DNA from: Clostridia bacterium
Lineage (GTDB): Bacteria > Bacillota > Clostridia > Oscillospirales > CAG-272
Assembly: GCA_017481225.1 (NCBI GenBank)
Contig: JAFUPM010000055.1
Coordinates: 1-49,938, forward strand
Reading direction: 5' to 3'
Length of the DNA: 49,938 nucleotides
Shown here in pieces: positions 34,496 to 41,606 of the stretch. The notes under the pieces are model-generated. The model was not told the origin of the DNA and ran no database searches. It worked only from the letters and a program-made list of their open reading frames with translations. The position numbers and the translations under genes are program-made. Within the stretch, counting starts at the first letter, position 1. Each line of letters opens with the position of its first letter.

Positions 34496-35782
34496 TTAAC
34501 CGACGTACTTCTCAACCTCGGAGGTAAGACGGGAGAGGTCCTCGCCCCAAAGCTCGGCATTCTTAAGTATTTCGGCGGTGCTGTGATTTTTCATAAACTC
34601 AACGACCTCGGGCGCGTCGCTGGTCATATCGGTTTTGTAGAACTCAATGAGCTTAGCGAAGGCGAAGAGGAGAGTTTCGGGCATTTTGTTATATCTCTTT
34701 ATGTACTCGAGAATCGAGGGAAGAACGCGCACCTTGAACTTAGAGACGGAGTTAAGAGCTATGGAGGAAAGGTAGTGCTTGATGTAGGGGTTGCCGAAGC
34801 GCTCAAGAACGCTCTTTGCATAGCTGTCAAGCTCGTCTGCGGGAAGGTCGAGGGTGGGAATAATCTCGTCGAATACGCACTTTCTGATATGCTCGTACAT
34901 AACCTCATCGTCAATACAGCTCTTTACGGTATCGAAGCCGGAAAGAAGAGCGTAGGGAACGAGGGAGGTGTGTGCGCCGTTGAGAATTCTTACCTTTCTT
35001 GTGCGGTACATCTCAAGCTTGTCGGGTGTGATGATAACGTTGAGATTTGCCTTGGAGAAAGGAAGCTCCGCGTCAAGGTCGAAGTCGGTCTCGATGACCC
35101 AAAGGTGGAAGAACTCGGAGGTGTTAACCATATTGTCCTCGTATCCGAGGTCAAGCTGCTCGCCCTTGGGGTAGCCTGTGTTGATACGGTCAACGAGGGT
35201 GTTGGTGAATACGTTCTCCTTCTCTACCCACGCCTTGAAGCCGTCGCCGAGGCTCCAGAGGTCGGCATACTTGAGTATGCACTTTTTGAGATTGTCGCCG
35301 TTTCTGTCAATAAGCTCGCAGGGGAGGAAGACAAAGCCGGGGAGACCAAGCTCATATCTGCGCTTAAGAAGAAGGGTTACCTTCGCGGGGAAGGTTTTGG
35401 GAGGTGCGTCGGTAAGCTTATCCTCATCGGAATATACTATGCCCGACTCGGTGGTGTTAGATACAACGAAGCGGAAATCGGGGTTCTCCGCAAGGGCAAG
35501 ATATCCAGCGAAGTCCTCGTAGGGCTTAACGCAACGGGAGATTACGTCAACTAAGGTTTTGTCCACGCCCTCAACACCGCGAATGATGTGAGTATAAACG
35601 CCGTTCTGCGCGGTGAGCATATCGCACATTCCCTGCTCTATGGGCTGTACTACAACTACGCTGCCGTTAAAGTCGGAGGAGTCGTTTACCTTCTGGAGCA
35701 TCCAATCAACGAAGCCGCGAAGGAAGCCGCCCTCGCCGAACTGAATGACCTTCTCTACTCTCTGTTTCTTTTCAAAATTCAT
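34496..35782 (-). CDS. uxaB: Tagaturonate reductase
   Basis: A 428-residue mannitol-dehydrogenase-family enzyme that reduces tagaturonate to altronate with NADH. The nucleotide motif IQFGEGGFLRGF (13-24), VVSNTTESGI (about 106) and the catalytic stretch KVRILNGAHTSLVPYA are diagnostic. First gene of the operon, divergent from an AraC regulator; a weak AAAGGA precedes the ATG. KDG kinase and aldolase are not in the window. Confidence 0.95.
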   Translation of the reverse strand: MNFEKKQRVEKVIQFGEGGFLRGFVDWMLQKVNDSSDFNGSVVVVQPIEQGMCDMLTAQNGVYTHIIRGVEGVDKTLVDVISRCVKPYEDFAGYLALAENPDFRFVVSNTTESGIVYSDEDKLTDAPPKTFPAKVTLLLKRRYELGLPGFVFLPCELIDRNGDNLKKCILKYADLWSLGDGFKAWVEKENVFTNTLVDRINTGYPKGEQLDLGYEDNMVNTSEFFHLWVIETDFDLDAELPFSKANLNVIITPDKLEMYRTRKVRILNGAHTSLVPYALLSGFDTVKSCIDDEVMYEHIRKCVFDEIIPTLDLPADELDSYAKSVLERFGNPYIKHYLSSIALNSVSKFKVRVLPSILEYIKRYNKMPETLLFAFAKLIEFYKTDMTSDAPEVVEFMKNHSTAEILKNAELWGEDLSRLTSEVEKYVG

Positions 35783-35897
35783 TTCAATGTGTCCTTTCGA
35801 GTCAAAAAATAATGTATTCTACCATAATTATATATTAATGAAAAAGCCTCCGCCTTAATTTACTTGATATTTTAATATATTTTTTGTGGGAAATTTC

Positions 35898-35926
35898 TTG
35901 ATTTTTTTGATTATTTGTGCTAGTAT
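35898..35926 (+). promoter_or_regulatory. Promoter of the hexuronate AraC regulator
   Basis: TTGATT (35898-35903), 17 bp, TAGTAT (35921-35926), 35 bp before the ATG. Confidence 0.65.
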
Positions 35927-35937
35927 ATACGTAGCAC
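35917..35937. promoter_or_regulatory. Inverted repeat over the -10 region of the AraC gene
   Basis: GTGCTA-N9-TAGCAC. It is placed where a repressor or autoregulator would block the promoter. Confidence 0.45.
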
Positions 35938-35960
35938 ACTCCGAAGGAGGAGAAAAATCT

Positions 35961-36761
35961 ATGGCTGACATCATTTTTCCCGAGGGCGCCGTATTCATTT
36001 ACAGCAACAAAAAGCAGGTGGGCGGCACTATGCATTCCCATCACTATCACGATAAATTTGAAATCTATTATATGATTAGCGGCGGCTGCAATTACTTCAT
36101 AGATAATAAGTCCTACGAGGTAATGGCGGGAGACGTCGTTTTGATACCCGAGGGTATAATTCACCGCACGAACTACGGCGGAGAGGAGCATGCCCGCGCT
36201 CTCATAGAATGCTCCGACCACTTTATCCCCAAGGCGGCGAAGGAGAAAATGGGCGAGTCGGTGTATATTTTCCGCAATCCCCAGATTACGAGAGATATTC
36301 ACGCAATATTCAAAAAAATCGACGAGGAGTATAAAAACCCCGACGAGTTTTCCGCGGAGTCGATTATGGCGAGAATGAAGCTGCTCTTCTTCTTCCTTGC
36401 CCGTAATCTTACAGCCAGCGGAATAGTCTCCTCGAAAAACGCGATGATAGAAAACGTCATAGGCTACATAAAGCAGAACTTCCAGCAGGATATAAAGCTT
36501 TCCGGTGTGGCGAAGAGCTGTTTTGTCAGCCCCGAGCATCTTTCAAGAACCTTTAAACGCGACACGGGGTTCGGCTTTAACGAATTTTTAACCCTCGTAA
36601 GACTCCAGCACGCAGAGAAGCTGCTGCAGCAAAGGGGAACCAAAAGTATATCCGAGATTGCATACAGCTGCGGCTTCAATGACTCTAATTATTTTTCGGA
36701 CAAGTTCAGACGCACCTACGGCATCTCGCCTCTGAGATACAGCAAAAGCTTCGAGCTTTGA
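35961..36761 (+). CDS. AraC-family regulator with cupin domain (hexuronate locus)
   Basis: A 266-residue regulator. The N-terminal cupin has a His-rich motif (MHSHHYHDKFEIYYM, about 24-38), and the C-terminal pair of helix-turn-helix units (about 155-262) ends in GFNDSNYFSDKFRRTYGISP. The ATG at 35961 has GGAGGAG upstream; an in-frame extension to 35886 runs through the promoter and is rejected. Its divergence from uxaB makes it the likely activator of the uxa operon, probably sensing a uronate. Confidence 0.92.
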   Translation: MADIIFPEGAVFIYSNKKQVGGTMHSHHYHDKFEIYYMISGGCNYFIDNKSYEVMAGDVVLIPEGIIHRTNYGGEEHARALIECSDHFIPKAAKEKMGESVYIFRNPQITRDIHAIFKKIDEEYKNPDEFSAESIMARMKLLFFFLARNLTASGIVSSKNAMIENVIGYIKQNFQQDIKLSGVAKSCFVSPEHLSRTFKRDTGFGFNEFLTLVRLQHAEKLLQQRGTKSISEIAYSCGFNDSNYFSDKFRRTYGISPLRYSKSFEL

Positions 36762-36792
36762 TACTGCAAGAATAGCGGAAAGGAAACGAAAT

Positions 36793-37575
36793 ATGGATAT
36801 GAAAAAATTTATGGGAGACGAGAGCGAGCTTCCTCTTGACAGAATTATTGAAGGCGGTGGGTTCGTTGGAATATTCCCGACTATTGCTTGCATAGGCGAC
36901 AGCCTTGCTTCGGGTGAGTTCCAGGTTAACTACGAGGACGGCAGAAAGTTATTTTACGATATGTACGAGTACTCCTGGGGTGCGCATATTGAGAAGATAA
37001 CAGGCTCTAAGGTTTACGTTTTCGCAAAAGGCGGTATGACGGCAAGGGACTATGTGCAGAGCTTCGCAAACTCCAAGGGATATTGGAAGTCAAATCTTGC
37101 GGCTAATGCCTACATAATCGGACTCGGGGTCAACGATATTATTAACAAAGGTCACGAGATTGGCTCGAGAGATGACGTCTGCCTTGAGGACTACAGGAAA
37201 AACGGCGATACCTTCTACGGAAATTATTGCGCAATTATTCAAAGATACAAGGCTATCCAACCCGATGCGAAGTTCTTCCTTATCACAATTCCGAAAGGCT
37301 CCGACAGAGGCGAGGAAAGAGCTAAAAAAACCGAGGCGGCAGCAAAGGCAATAAGAGATATTGCCGATATGTTTGAGGGCGTATATGTAATTGACCTCTG
37401 TAAGTACGGTCCCGATTACAACGCCGACTTCAGACGCGATTTCTTCCTGAACGGGCATATGAACCCTATGGGATACCTCTTCTCCGCAAGACTGATAATC
37501 TCATACATCGACTATATTATCAGACACAATATGGAGGATTTCCAGTGGGTAGGACTTATGGGAGTTGACCGTTAA
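36793..37575 (+). CDS. SGNH/GDSL-family hydrolase
   Basis: A 260-residue SGNH hydrolase without signal peptide. Block I CIGDSLASG (nucleophile Ser 37), block II GGMTARDY (Gly), block III GLGVND (Asn) and block V LNGHMNPMGY (His) are present; the usual Asp near the His is Asn here. Such enzymes deacylate sugars or lipids. It starts 31 bp after the AraC gene on the same strand, so an esterase acting on acetylated or methylated uronides is a sensible guess. Confidence 0.85.
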   Translation: MDMKKFMGDESELPLDRIIEGGGFVGIFPTIACIGDSLASGEFQVNYEDGRKLFYDMYEYSWGAHIEKITGSKVYVFAKGGMTARDYVQSFANSKGYWKSNLAANAYIIGLGVNDIINKGHEIGSRDDVCLEDYRKNGDTFYGNYCAIIQRYKAIQPDAKFFLITIPKGSDRGEERAKKTEAAAKAIRDIADMFEGVYVIDLCKYGPDYNADFRRDFFLNGHMNPMGYLFSARLIISYIDYIIRHNMEDFQWVGLMGVDR

Positions 37576-37648
37576 TGGCGCATTAATGTTGCACAATTTT
37601 TGATTAGTTTTCCGTTTAGATAACACCATAAACGCGATACGCAATAAA

Positions 37649-37697
37649 GAAAACAACCGAATTTGCAAAGTTTTATTTGCATTTTCGGTTGTTTTTG
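37649..37697. terminator. Bidirectional terminator after the SGNH gene
   Basis: AAAACAACCGAA-TGCAAA pairs with TTTGCA-TTCGGTTGTTTT. The outer stem is nearly the same as that at 21622. Confidence 0.85.
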
Positions 37698-37759
37698 ATT
37701 TTTGTATAGCGCTTATGTGTTATCGCGCTTTTGAAGAATATCTATGACAGTATTATTTT

Positions 37760-37798
37760 CCGTCCATCAGTATGCGCATAGCTTTGGCAATACAGTCA
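37760..37798 (-). pseudogene. Short 3' gene remnant, copy 1
   Basis: Minus strand codons read AKAMRILMDGK then stop. The same stretch recurs at 38643-38680, in each case 12-13 bp downstream of an unrelated intact gene. Confidence 0.5.
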
Positions 37799-37810
37799 AC
37801 GTAAAGTATT

Positions 37811-38521
37811 TTATTTAACGGTCAGTTCATTTATCCATTCTTCAGGCAAAACATACTCTATACCATCAAGCTCAATGGAATATGCTTTATCATCAAATGA
37901 CATTATTTTCAAAGGAATAACTAAATTGATATCCTCCTGCACAACTCCGAAAAGGTAGCCGTAAACATATAAATTTTTAAACATTCCATCGGGTTGCTTT
38001 ATCAATTCATACAATCCTGCATCCTTTGCTGTTTTTCCGCTTCTAATTTCAGTTAAAAAATGTTCGCATTCTGTTATTACTTTTTGCGACGGAGAATAAT
38101 TATTTCTGCCAGAAAGCAAGTCTTTCACAAACTCAAATCTGATGCAATTATCAAGGGATATTTCAGTTTTGAGTAAATCAGATTTCACATATACTGAGTA
38201 AAACTCGTTATCGGGTGAATATCTAACCAAAGTATCTTTACTGCCGTTAACAGAATACATTCCTGCTTTTGTGGTCATCGTAAGGTTATCTAAGAAGTTT
38301 TCCTCTCCTGCGACATGACCGATAAACTCTCTTTCCCCAAAGCACCAAACGTCGCATTCATTACCAACAAAGGTGTATTCGGTACCGTCATCGGATACTA
38401 TAGTTTTATTTTGAGTTTTTTTAAACTCTACATTGTCATTGCAATCTGCATTGTCATTGCAAGCAATAAAAGAAACAGCAATTGCAAAACAGAGTAAAAT
38501 AGCAGATATTCTTCTTATCAT
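37811..38521 (-). CDS. Hypothetical lipoprotein
   Basis: A 236-residue secreted lipoprotein. The N-terminus has a basic start, a hydrophobic helix and a lipobox ending FIAC (Cys 21). The mature part has no family I recognise; it is beta-rich with a VWCFGEREFIGH segment and a C-terminal SIELDGIEYVLPEEWI. ATG 38521 has AAGGAGG upstream. It is AT-rich compared with the uxa genes. Confidence 0.75.
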   Translation of the reverse strand: MIRRISAILLCFAIAVSFIACNDNADCNDNVEFKKTQNKTIVSDDGTEYTFVGNECDVWCFGEREFIGHVAGEENFLDNLTMTTKAGMYSVNGSKDTLVRYSPDNEFYSVYVKSDLLKTEISLDNCIRFEFVKDLLSGRNNYSPSQKVITECEHFLTEIRSGKTAKDAGLYELIKQPDGMFKNLYVYGYLFGVVQEDINLVIPLKIMSFDDKAYSIELDGIEYVLPEEWINELTVK

Positions 38522-38562
38522 AAAACAAAGCCTCCTTAAAATCAAGTTTATTGGTTAAGTAC

Positions 38563-38591
38563 ATTATACCACACCCACGCAAAAAAGTAAA
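38563..38591 (-). promoter_or_regulatory. Promoter of the lipoprotein gene
   Basis: Minus strand TTTACT (38586-38591), 17 bp, TATAAT (38563-38568). The full 30-bp region is related to the promoter at 39106. Confidence 0.7.
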
Positions 38592-38593
38592 GA

Positions 38594-38618
38594 GAATGGC
38601 TTGATTTATAAGCCGTTC
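38594..38618 (-). terminator. Terminator-like hairpin before the lipoprotein promoter
   Basis: GAATGGCTT pairs with AAGCCGTTC; it would end the upstream gene at 38692. Confidence 0.6.
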
Positions 38619-38642
38619 TTTTGCTTGACTTTATATATTACA

Positions 38643-38680
38643 CCGTCAATCAGTATGCGCATAGCTTCGGCAAAACAGGC
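38643..38680 (-). pseudogene. Short 3' gene remnant, copy 2
   Basis: Minus strand codons read EAMRILIDGV and run on to NGL stop. Close match to the copy at 37760-37798. Confidence 0.5.
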
Positions 38681-38691
38681 AGATTAAGGTG

Positions 38692-39072
38692 TCATATTTT
38701 TGAATACAGTTCTTCTGCAGATTTTTCATGCCAATTAAACTGTTCCTTATAGTCGGTAAAGCATTTCTCACAAATCCAATGTCTTAAATCATCTGTGACA
38801 AAGAAAGTACAGTTAATATCTGTCATTGCCTTTTCGTAACATAAATCGCAATGCTCGTGCCAAAAATGTCGGATTCTCTCTCCTTCAAGGAATTCATGTC
38901 CTTTATTGCTGCTTTCAACATGAGATTTTGCATATCGTTCAATCATTTGATAGAAAGCGTTTTTCTCTCGGTAAGCAACTTCCCAAAATTCAGGGAAAGT
39001 AACCTTGTAAAATGTTGTGCCGGATAAATCTTCTATCATATGACCGTTTAACTCTAATCTCCAGTCAGCCAT
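38692..39072 (-). CDS. Hypothetical protein with CxxC pairs
   Basis: A 126-residue soluble protein, family not recognised. Two CxxC pairs (HCDLCYEK and WICEKCFTDY), with several His nearby (FWHEHC), suggest a zinc-ribbon-like site. AGGAG precedes the ATG. It has its own promoter, and stands between the prophage-disrupted cotJC region and the lipoprotein gene. Confidence 0.7.
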   Translation of the reverse strand: MADWRLELNGHMIEDLSGTTFYKVTFPEFWEVAYREKNAFYQMIERYAKSHVESSNKGHEFLEGERIRHFWHEHCDLCYEKAMTDINCTFFVTDDLRHWICEKCFTDYKEQFNWHEKSAEELYSKI

Positions 39073-39105
39073 ATAAATCTCCTTAAAGTTGATGTTTTTA
39101 TTTCC

Positions 39106-39134
39106 ATTATATCATACACAAACAGAAAAGTAAA
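39106..39134 (-). promoter_or_regulatory. Promoter of the CxxC protein gene
   Basis: Minus strand TTTACT (39129-39134), 17 bp, TATAAT (39106-39111). Confidence 0.7.
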
Positions 39135-39135
39135 T

Positions 39136-39168
39136 AGGACGATTTGACTACTCAAACCGCCCTGTTTT
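39136..39168. terminator. Hairpin upstream of the CxxC gene promoter
   Basis: AGGACGATTTGA pairs with TCAAACCGCCCT around a 4-nt loop, with GTTTTAT on the plus side. Confidence 0.65.
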
Positions 39169-39170
39169 AT

Positions 39171-39510
39171 TGGTGAAGTTTGCCTTTTAGGCAAGTGAAG
39201 TTTTGCTGAATGCAAAGTGAAGTTTGAGGCTATACCTCAAGTGAAGTCGATTTTGCCGTAGGAAAATCAGTTATTCGGTCAAAGACCTCATAATCTAACT
39301 TATCACCTTCGCACAGCGAAGATTTCATCCGATTTGTCGGATTTCATCCACCCTCTCCGTCGGCTTTGCCGACACCTGTCTCGCTGCGGCTCGGTCACAC
39401 TCGAGGGAAAACAACACTTAGTTGTTTTCTAACACTCTCGTGCCGTTTCACTACCCATAGGGCGAGGCTATGGGTGGATTTCATCTGCCATAGGCAGATT
39501 TCACCGAATT
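39171..39510. repeat. Chain of about ten mini-hairpins with GTGAAG/TTTCAC linkers
   Basis: Successive inverted repeats such as TTGCCT/AGGCAA (39180-39194), TTTGC/GCAAA, TTGAGG/CCTCAA, GATTTT/AAAATC, CTTCGC/GCGAAG, ATCCGA/TCGGAT, GTCGGC/GCCGAC, AAAACAAC/GTTGTTTT, CCCATAG/CTATGGG and ATCTGCC/GGCAGAT. Linkers on the left read AGTGAAGT, and on the right they read GATTTCATC or GTTTCAC, i.e. the opposite orientation. It fills the 440-bp gap next to cotJC and has no coding potential. Confidence 0.82.
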
Positions 39511-39512
39511 TT

Positions 39513-39878
39513 TTACTTTTCAAGTAAAATATTCATCGCTTCGCCGAAGCGCTGGAAGTGCACCACCTCGCGCTGGCGAAGGAATTTGATGGCGTCGTTG
39601 ACGTCGGGGTCGTCGGAGAGACGGAGAATGTTATCGTACATAGCACGTGCCTTCTGCTCCGCAGCCAGGTCCTCGGTGATAGAGGCGAGGGGGTCCTCCT
39701 TAGAGGCTATTGCCATAGCATTGAAGGGCACGCCTGCCGCCGAGCAGGGATAGATGCCTGCGCCGTGGTCAACGTAGTATTTATCGAAGCCTCCTGCCTT
39801 AACCTCCTCGGGAGTAAGGTTGCGGGTGAGCTGGTAGATTATAGCTGCGACCATTTCCATATGGCCAAGCTCGTTGGT
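39513..39878 (-). pseudogene. cotJC: Manganese catalase (CotJC-type), cut by prophage insertion
   Basis: The remaining C-terminal 121 residues of a manganese catalase of the spore-coat CotJC type. Present ligand motifs are ELGHMEM (Glu and His), AEQKARAMYDNI (Glu) and REVVHFQRF (His). In frame, the codons just before read T-N then TGA at 39881-39879, and about 70 N-terminal residues with the first Glu ligand are gone. The rest of the gene is expected at the far end of the prophage. The first internal Met (39860) would lose two ligands, so the fragment cannot be active. Confidence 0.85.
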
Positions 39879-39895
39879 TCATCTATGTTGTATAT
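39871..39895. other. Probable attachment site (host/prophage junction)
   Basis: Homology to cotJC stops around GTTGGTTCATC. No tRNA and no long direct repeat is visible in the window, which fits a large serine recombinase with a very short core; the other end is outside. Confidence 0.6.
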
Positions 39896-39920
39896 GCCAG
39901 AACAAAGGAGGTGAACCACG

Positions 39921-40079
39921 ATGAATGCATTGGGAAGGCTGGAACAGCTCCTTCTCTCCGGGGAAATCACCGAAGAGGAATATCGGGAGCGCAAGGCGGT
40001 CTATGTTGAGACGATCCTCGAGCTTTATATCAAGGGTATCATTTCAAAGGAGCAGATGCAGGAAAAATTGAACCAATAG
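39921..40079 (+). CDS. Small edge protein of the prophage (52 residues)
   Basis: A 52-residue acidic, helical protein beginning MNALGRLEQLLLSGEI and holding the TEEEYRERKAVYVETI and ISKEQMQEKLN segments, which read like a two-helix SHOCT-like fold. AAAGGAGG stands 10 nt before the ATG, and a terminator follows the stop. It is the first gene inside the element, 40 bp from the junction, a place where excision or recombination-linked genes often sit. Function unknown. Confidence 0.75.
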   Translation: MNALGRLEQLLLSGEITEEEYRERKAVYVETILELYIKGIISKEQMQEKLNQ

Positions 40080-40086
40080 TACCTAT

Positions 40087-40114
40087 GCCACCGGGCTTTC
40101 CGGTGGCTTTTCTT
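40087..40114 (+). terminator. Terminator after the edge gene
   Basis: GCCACCGG (40087-40094) pairs with CCGGTGGC (40100-40107), then TTTTCTTG. Confidence 0.85.
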
Positions 40115-40185
40115 GTTAACATTTTGTTATCAATTTAGTATCAGAACTAACATCATTTGCCCCTTGGGGTATGGTACTATACAAG

Positions 40186-40297
40186 TGTCCTCGGGCAGAG
40201 AGTATACAAGATTCCAACAGCGTGACAATGTGTCGAACGTGCGGGTCAGGGAAAAATCTTTAGACGACCATCCCTAAGAAAAGGCAAACCGAGGACA
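40186..40297 (+). ncRNA. Candidate structured RNA (unassigned leader or small RNA)
   Basis: TGTCCTCGG (40186-40194) pairs exactly with CCGAGGACA (40289-40297), enclosing 94 nt. Inside, GGTC and AGGGA could pair with GACC and TCCCT in crossed order (pseudoknot), plus a GACA/TGTC hairpin. A -10 like TACTAT (40175-40180) puts the transcript start at the beginning of the outer stem. It ends 30 nt before the next start codon. I do not recognise the class. Confidence 0.5.
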
Positions 40298-40327
40298 ACC
40301 AAATAAAATTTGAAAAGGATGCAAAAA

Positions 40328-40570
40328 ATGACAATCCGCTATGATGAAATCCAGAAGAACGATGTAATTCGTTTCCACGGTGCAAACCTCAGAGTTACCA
40401 AGGTAACCGAAACCCCCGCCCCCGCAAATCAGTGGTATCCCAATGAAAAAACCATAGGCTTTGAAGTTGAGCCTGCTGATGATGAAGCAATAAAAATTCT
40501 TGGTAGCTTTTACAGCCACGGTTCCTATGGCGGTGTTGGTTGTCTGACAGTTGAGTTGGTAAGCAGATAA
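40328..40570 (+). CDS. Small prophage protein, hypothetical
   Basis: An 80-residue soluble protein starting MTIRYDEIQKNDVIRFHG, with short beta-strand pattern (LRVTKVTETPAP, KTIGFEVEPADD) and a Gly-rich SHGSYGGVGC turn near the end. No family recognised. AAAAGG precedes ATG 40328. First gene after the structured leader. Confidence 0.7.
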   Translation: MTIRYDEIQKNDVIRFHGANLRVTKVTETPAPANQWYPNEKTIGFEVEPADDEAIKILGSFYSHGSYGGVGCLTVELVSR

Positions 40571-40581
40571 GCAATCGCAGA

Positions 40582-40638
40582 GTGACCCGCTTCGGCGGGG
40601 TAATGCACACGGCGTAAGCCGTCCGGTCACAAGTCCGG
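40582..40638 (+). other. Structured intergenic segment with UUCG and GNRA tetraloops
   Basis: GTGACC (40582-40587) pairs with GGTCAC (40625-40630), enclosing CGC-TTCG-GCG (40588-40597) and ACGGC-GTAA-GCCGT (40609-40622). An alternative CCGG/CCGG hairpin (40623-40626 with 40635-40638) competes with the outer stem, just before the ribosome site of the next gene. Confidence 0.5.
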
Positions 40639-40655
40639 AGAAAGGAATAGCCAAG

Positions 40656-40931
40656 ATGGATAAGAAGTACACTGTCAATTACTGCAGCGGCTCAACCGGG
40701 TTTGGTTGGTCGAAGCAATATGACCGCTTGGACGAGTTTGAGGACTTTGTTGATGAGATGCGTAGGGAATACACAGCACGTGTTGTTGTGTGGGATGAAA
40801 CCTTGCAGGGTTTTGTCTTCTGGAAAGATTGCTTGTCTTACGATCCGAGCATTGACCTTTTGCACGCACCTCTCAGGGATATGCGTACCACCACCAGAAA
40901 ATCGAAAGGAGCAGCCTATGTTTATCGTTAA
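40656..40931 (+). CDS. Small prophage protein, hypothetical
   Basis: A 91-residue protein with aromatic clusters (STGFGWSKQYDRLDEFEDF, VVVWDETLQGFVFWKDC). Family not recognised. AAAGGAATAG precedes the ATG. It overlaps the start of the next gene by 14 bp, so the set is translated together. Confidence 0.7.
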   Translation: MDKKYTVNYCSGSTGFGWSKQYDRLDEFEDFVDEMRREYTARVVVWDETLQGFVFWKDCLSYDPSIDLLHAPLRDMRTTTRKSKGAAYVYR

Positions 40932-41136
40932 CACATCCACCAGCACGAAGCGGTTTACCGCTCTTGATAGTGCCGTGCGTTATATCCAGTCCTTGGGCAA
41001 GCGGTACCGTAAGCCCTACACCGTTTATGACACCGAGAGCAAGTCTGTCACGCATTATTGCTTCGGTGCGAGGTCTTATCAAATTGTCGAGGGTGAGCTT
41101 GTTGAGTTCAGCCCGGCGGAAAGGAGTGCGCTATGA
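40918..41136 (+). CDS. Small prophage protein, hypothetical
   Basis: A 72-residue basic protein beginning MFIVNTSTSTKRFTALDSA, family not recognised. AAAGGAG lies 6 nt before ATG 40918; a longer frame from 40702 lies inside the previous gene. Its stop overlaps the next ATG. Confidence 0.7.
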   Translation: MFIVNTSTSTKRFTALDSAVRYIQSLGKRYRKPYTVYDTESKSVTHYCFGARSYQIVEGELVEFSPAERSAL

Positions 41137-41435
41137 AGAATTCCAAGAAGCACCTTCCGCAGAAGCGGCTGCTGCTTGACTTCTATCCATCCGAATCTGC
41201 CCTGATTGAGCAGGTGGAAAAGCAACCCCGGAAGCAGACCTACATCAAGGCTCTGATCCGCAAGGATTTGGTGATGCACGGGCGGTGGGTGAAAGCTGAT
41301 TCCCCCGGTACAGCGGCAAGCATTTGTGATGATGCAATCTGTTCCTGCTGCAAGGGTGAAGCTCTCCCGGCTCCGAATGGGTTGGCTTATTTAGTTGATT
41401 TCTGCCCCCACTGCGGAGCGCATATGGACGAATAA
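41133..41435 (+). CDS. Small prophage protein with zinc-ribbon-like tail
   Basis: A 100-residue protein. The N-terminal half is basic and helical, the C-terminal half has CSCC and CPHCG pairs that could bind zinc. AAAGGAG precedes the ATG, which overlaps the previous stop (ATGA). Last gene of the rightward set. Role unknown; DNA or RNA binding is possible. Confidence 0.75.
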   Translation: MKNSKKHLPQKRLLLDFYPSESALIEQVEKQPRKQTYIKALIRKDLVMHGRWVKADSPGTAASICDDAICSCCKGEALPAPNGLAYLVDFCPHCGAHMDE

Positions 41436-41474
41436 AAAAAGAGGGAACAAGGCTCTGCCCTGTTCCCTTTTCTA
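41435..41474. terminator. Bidirectional terminator between the edge genes and the lysis module
   Basis: AAAAGAGGGAACA pairs with TGTTCCCTTTTCT, separating convergent gene sets. Confidence 0.85.
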
Positions 41475-41606
41475 TGCCCTCAAATTTTCGCTTCTGTGGG
41501 CTTTTCTTTTTTACCCTTCCATTTACTCGCAGAATGTTTTTGCGCCCTGCGTGGCTTGTGCTGGCTGGCTTGTGCTGCTGCAAGTTGCCGGCAAGTTACC
41601 AGCAAG

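Noticed and set aside
39171-39510. CRISPR array
   Set aside because: The constant parts are short linkers and the variable parts are palindromes; no 28-37 bp direct repeats and no cas genes.
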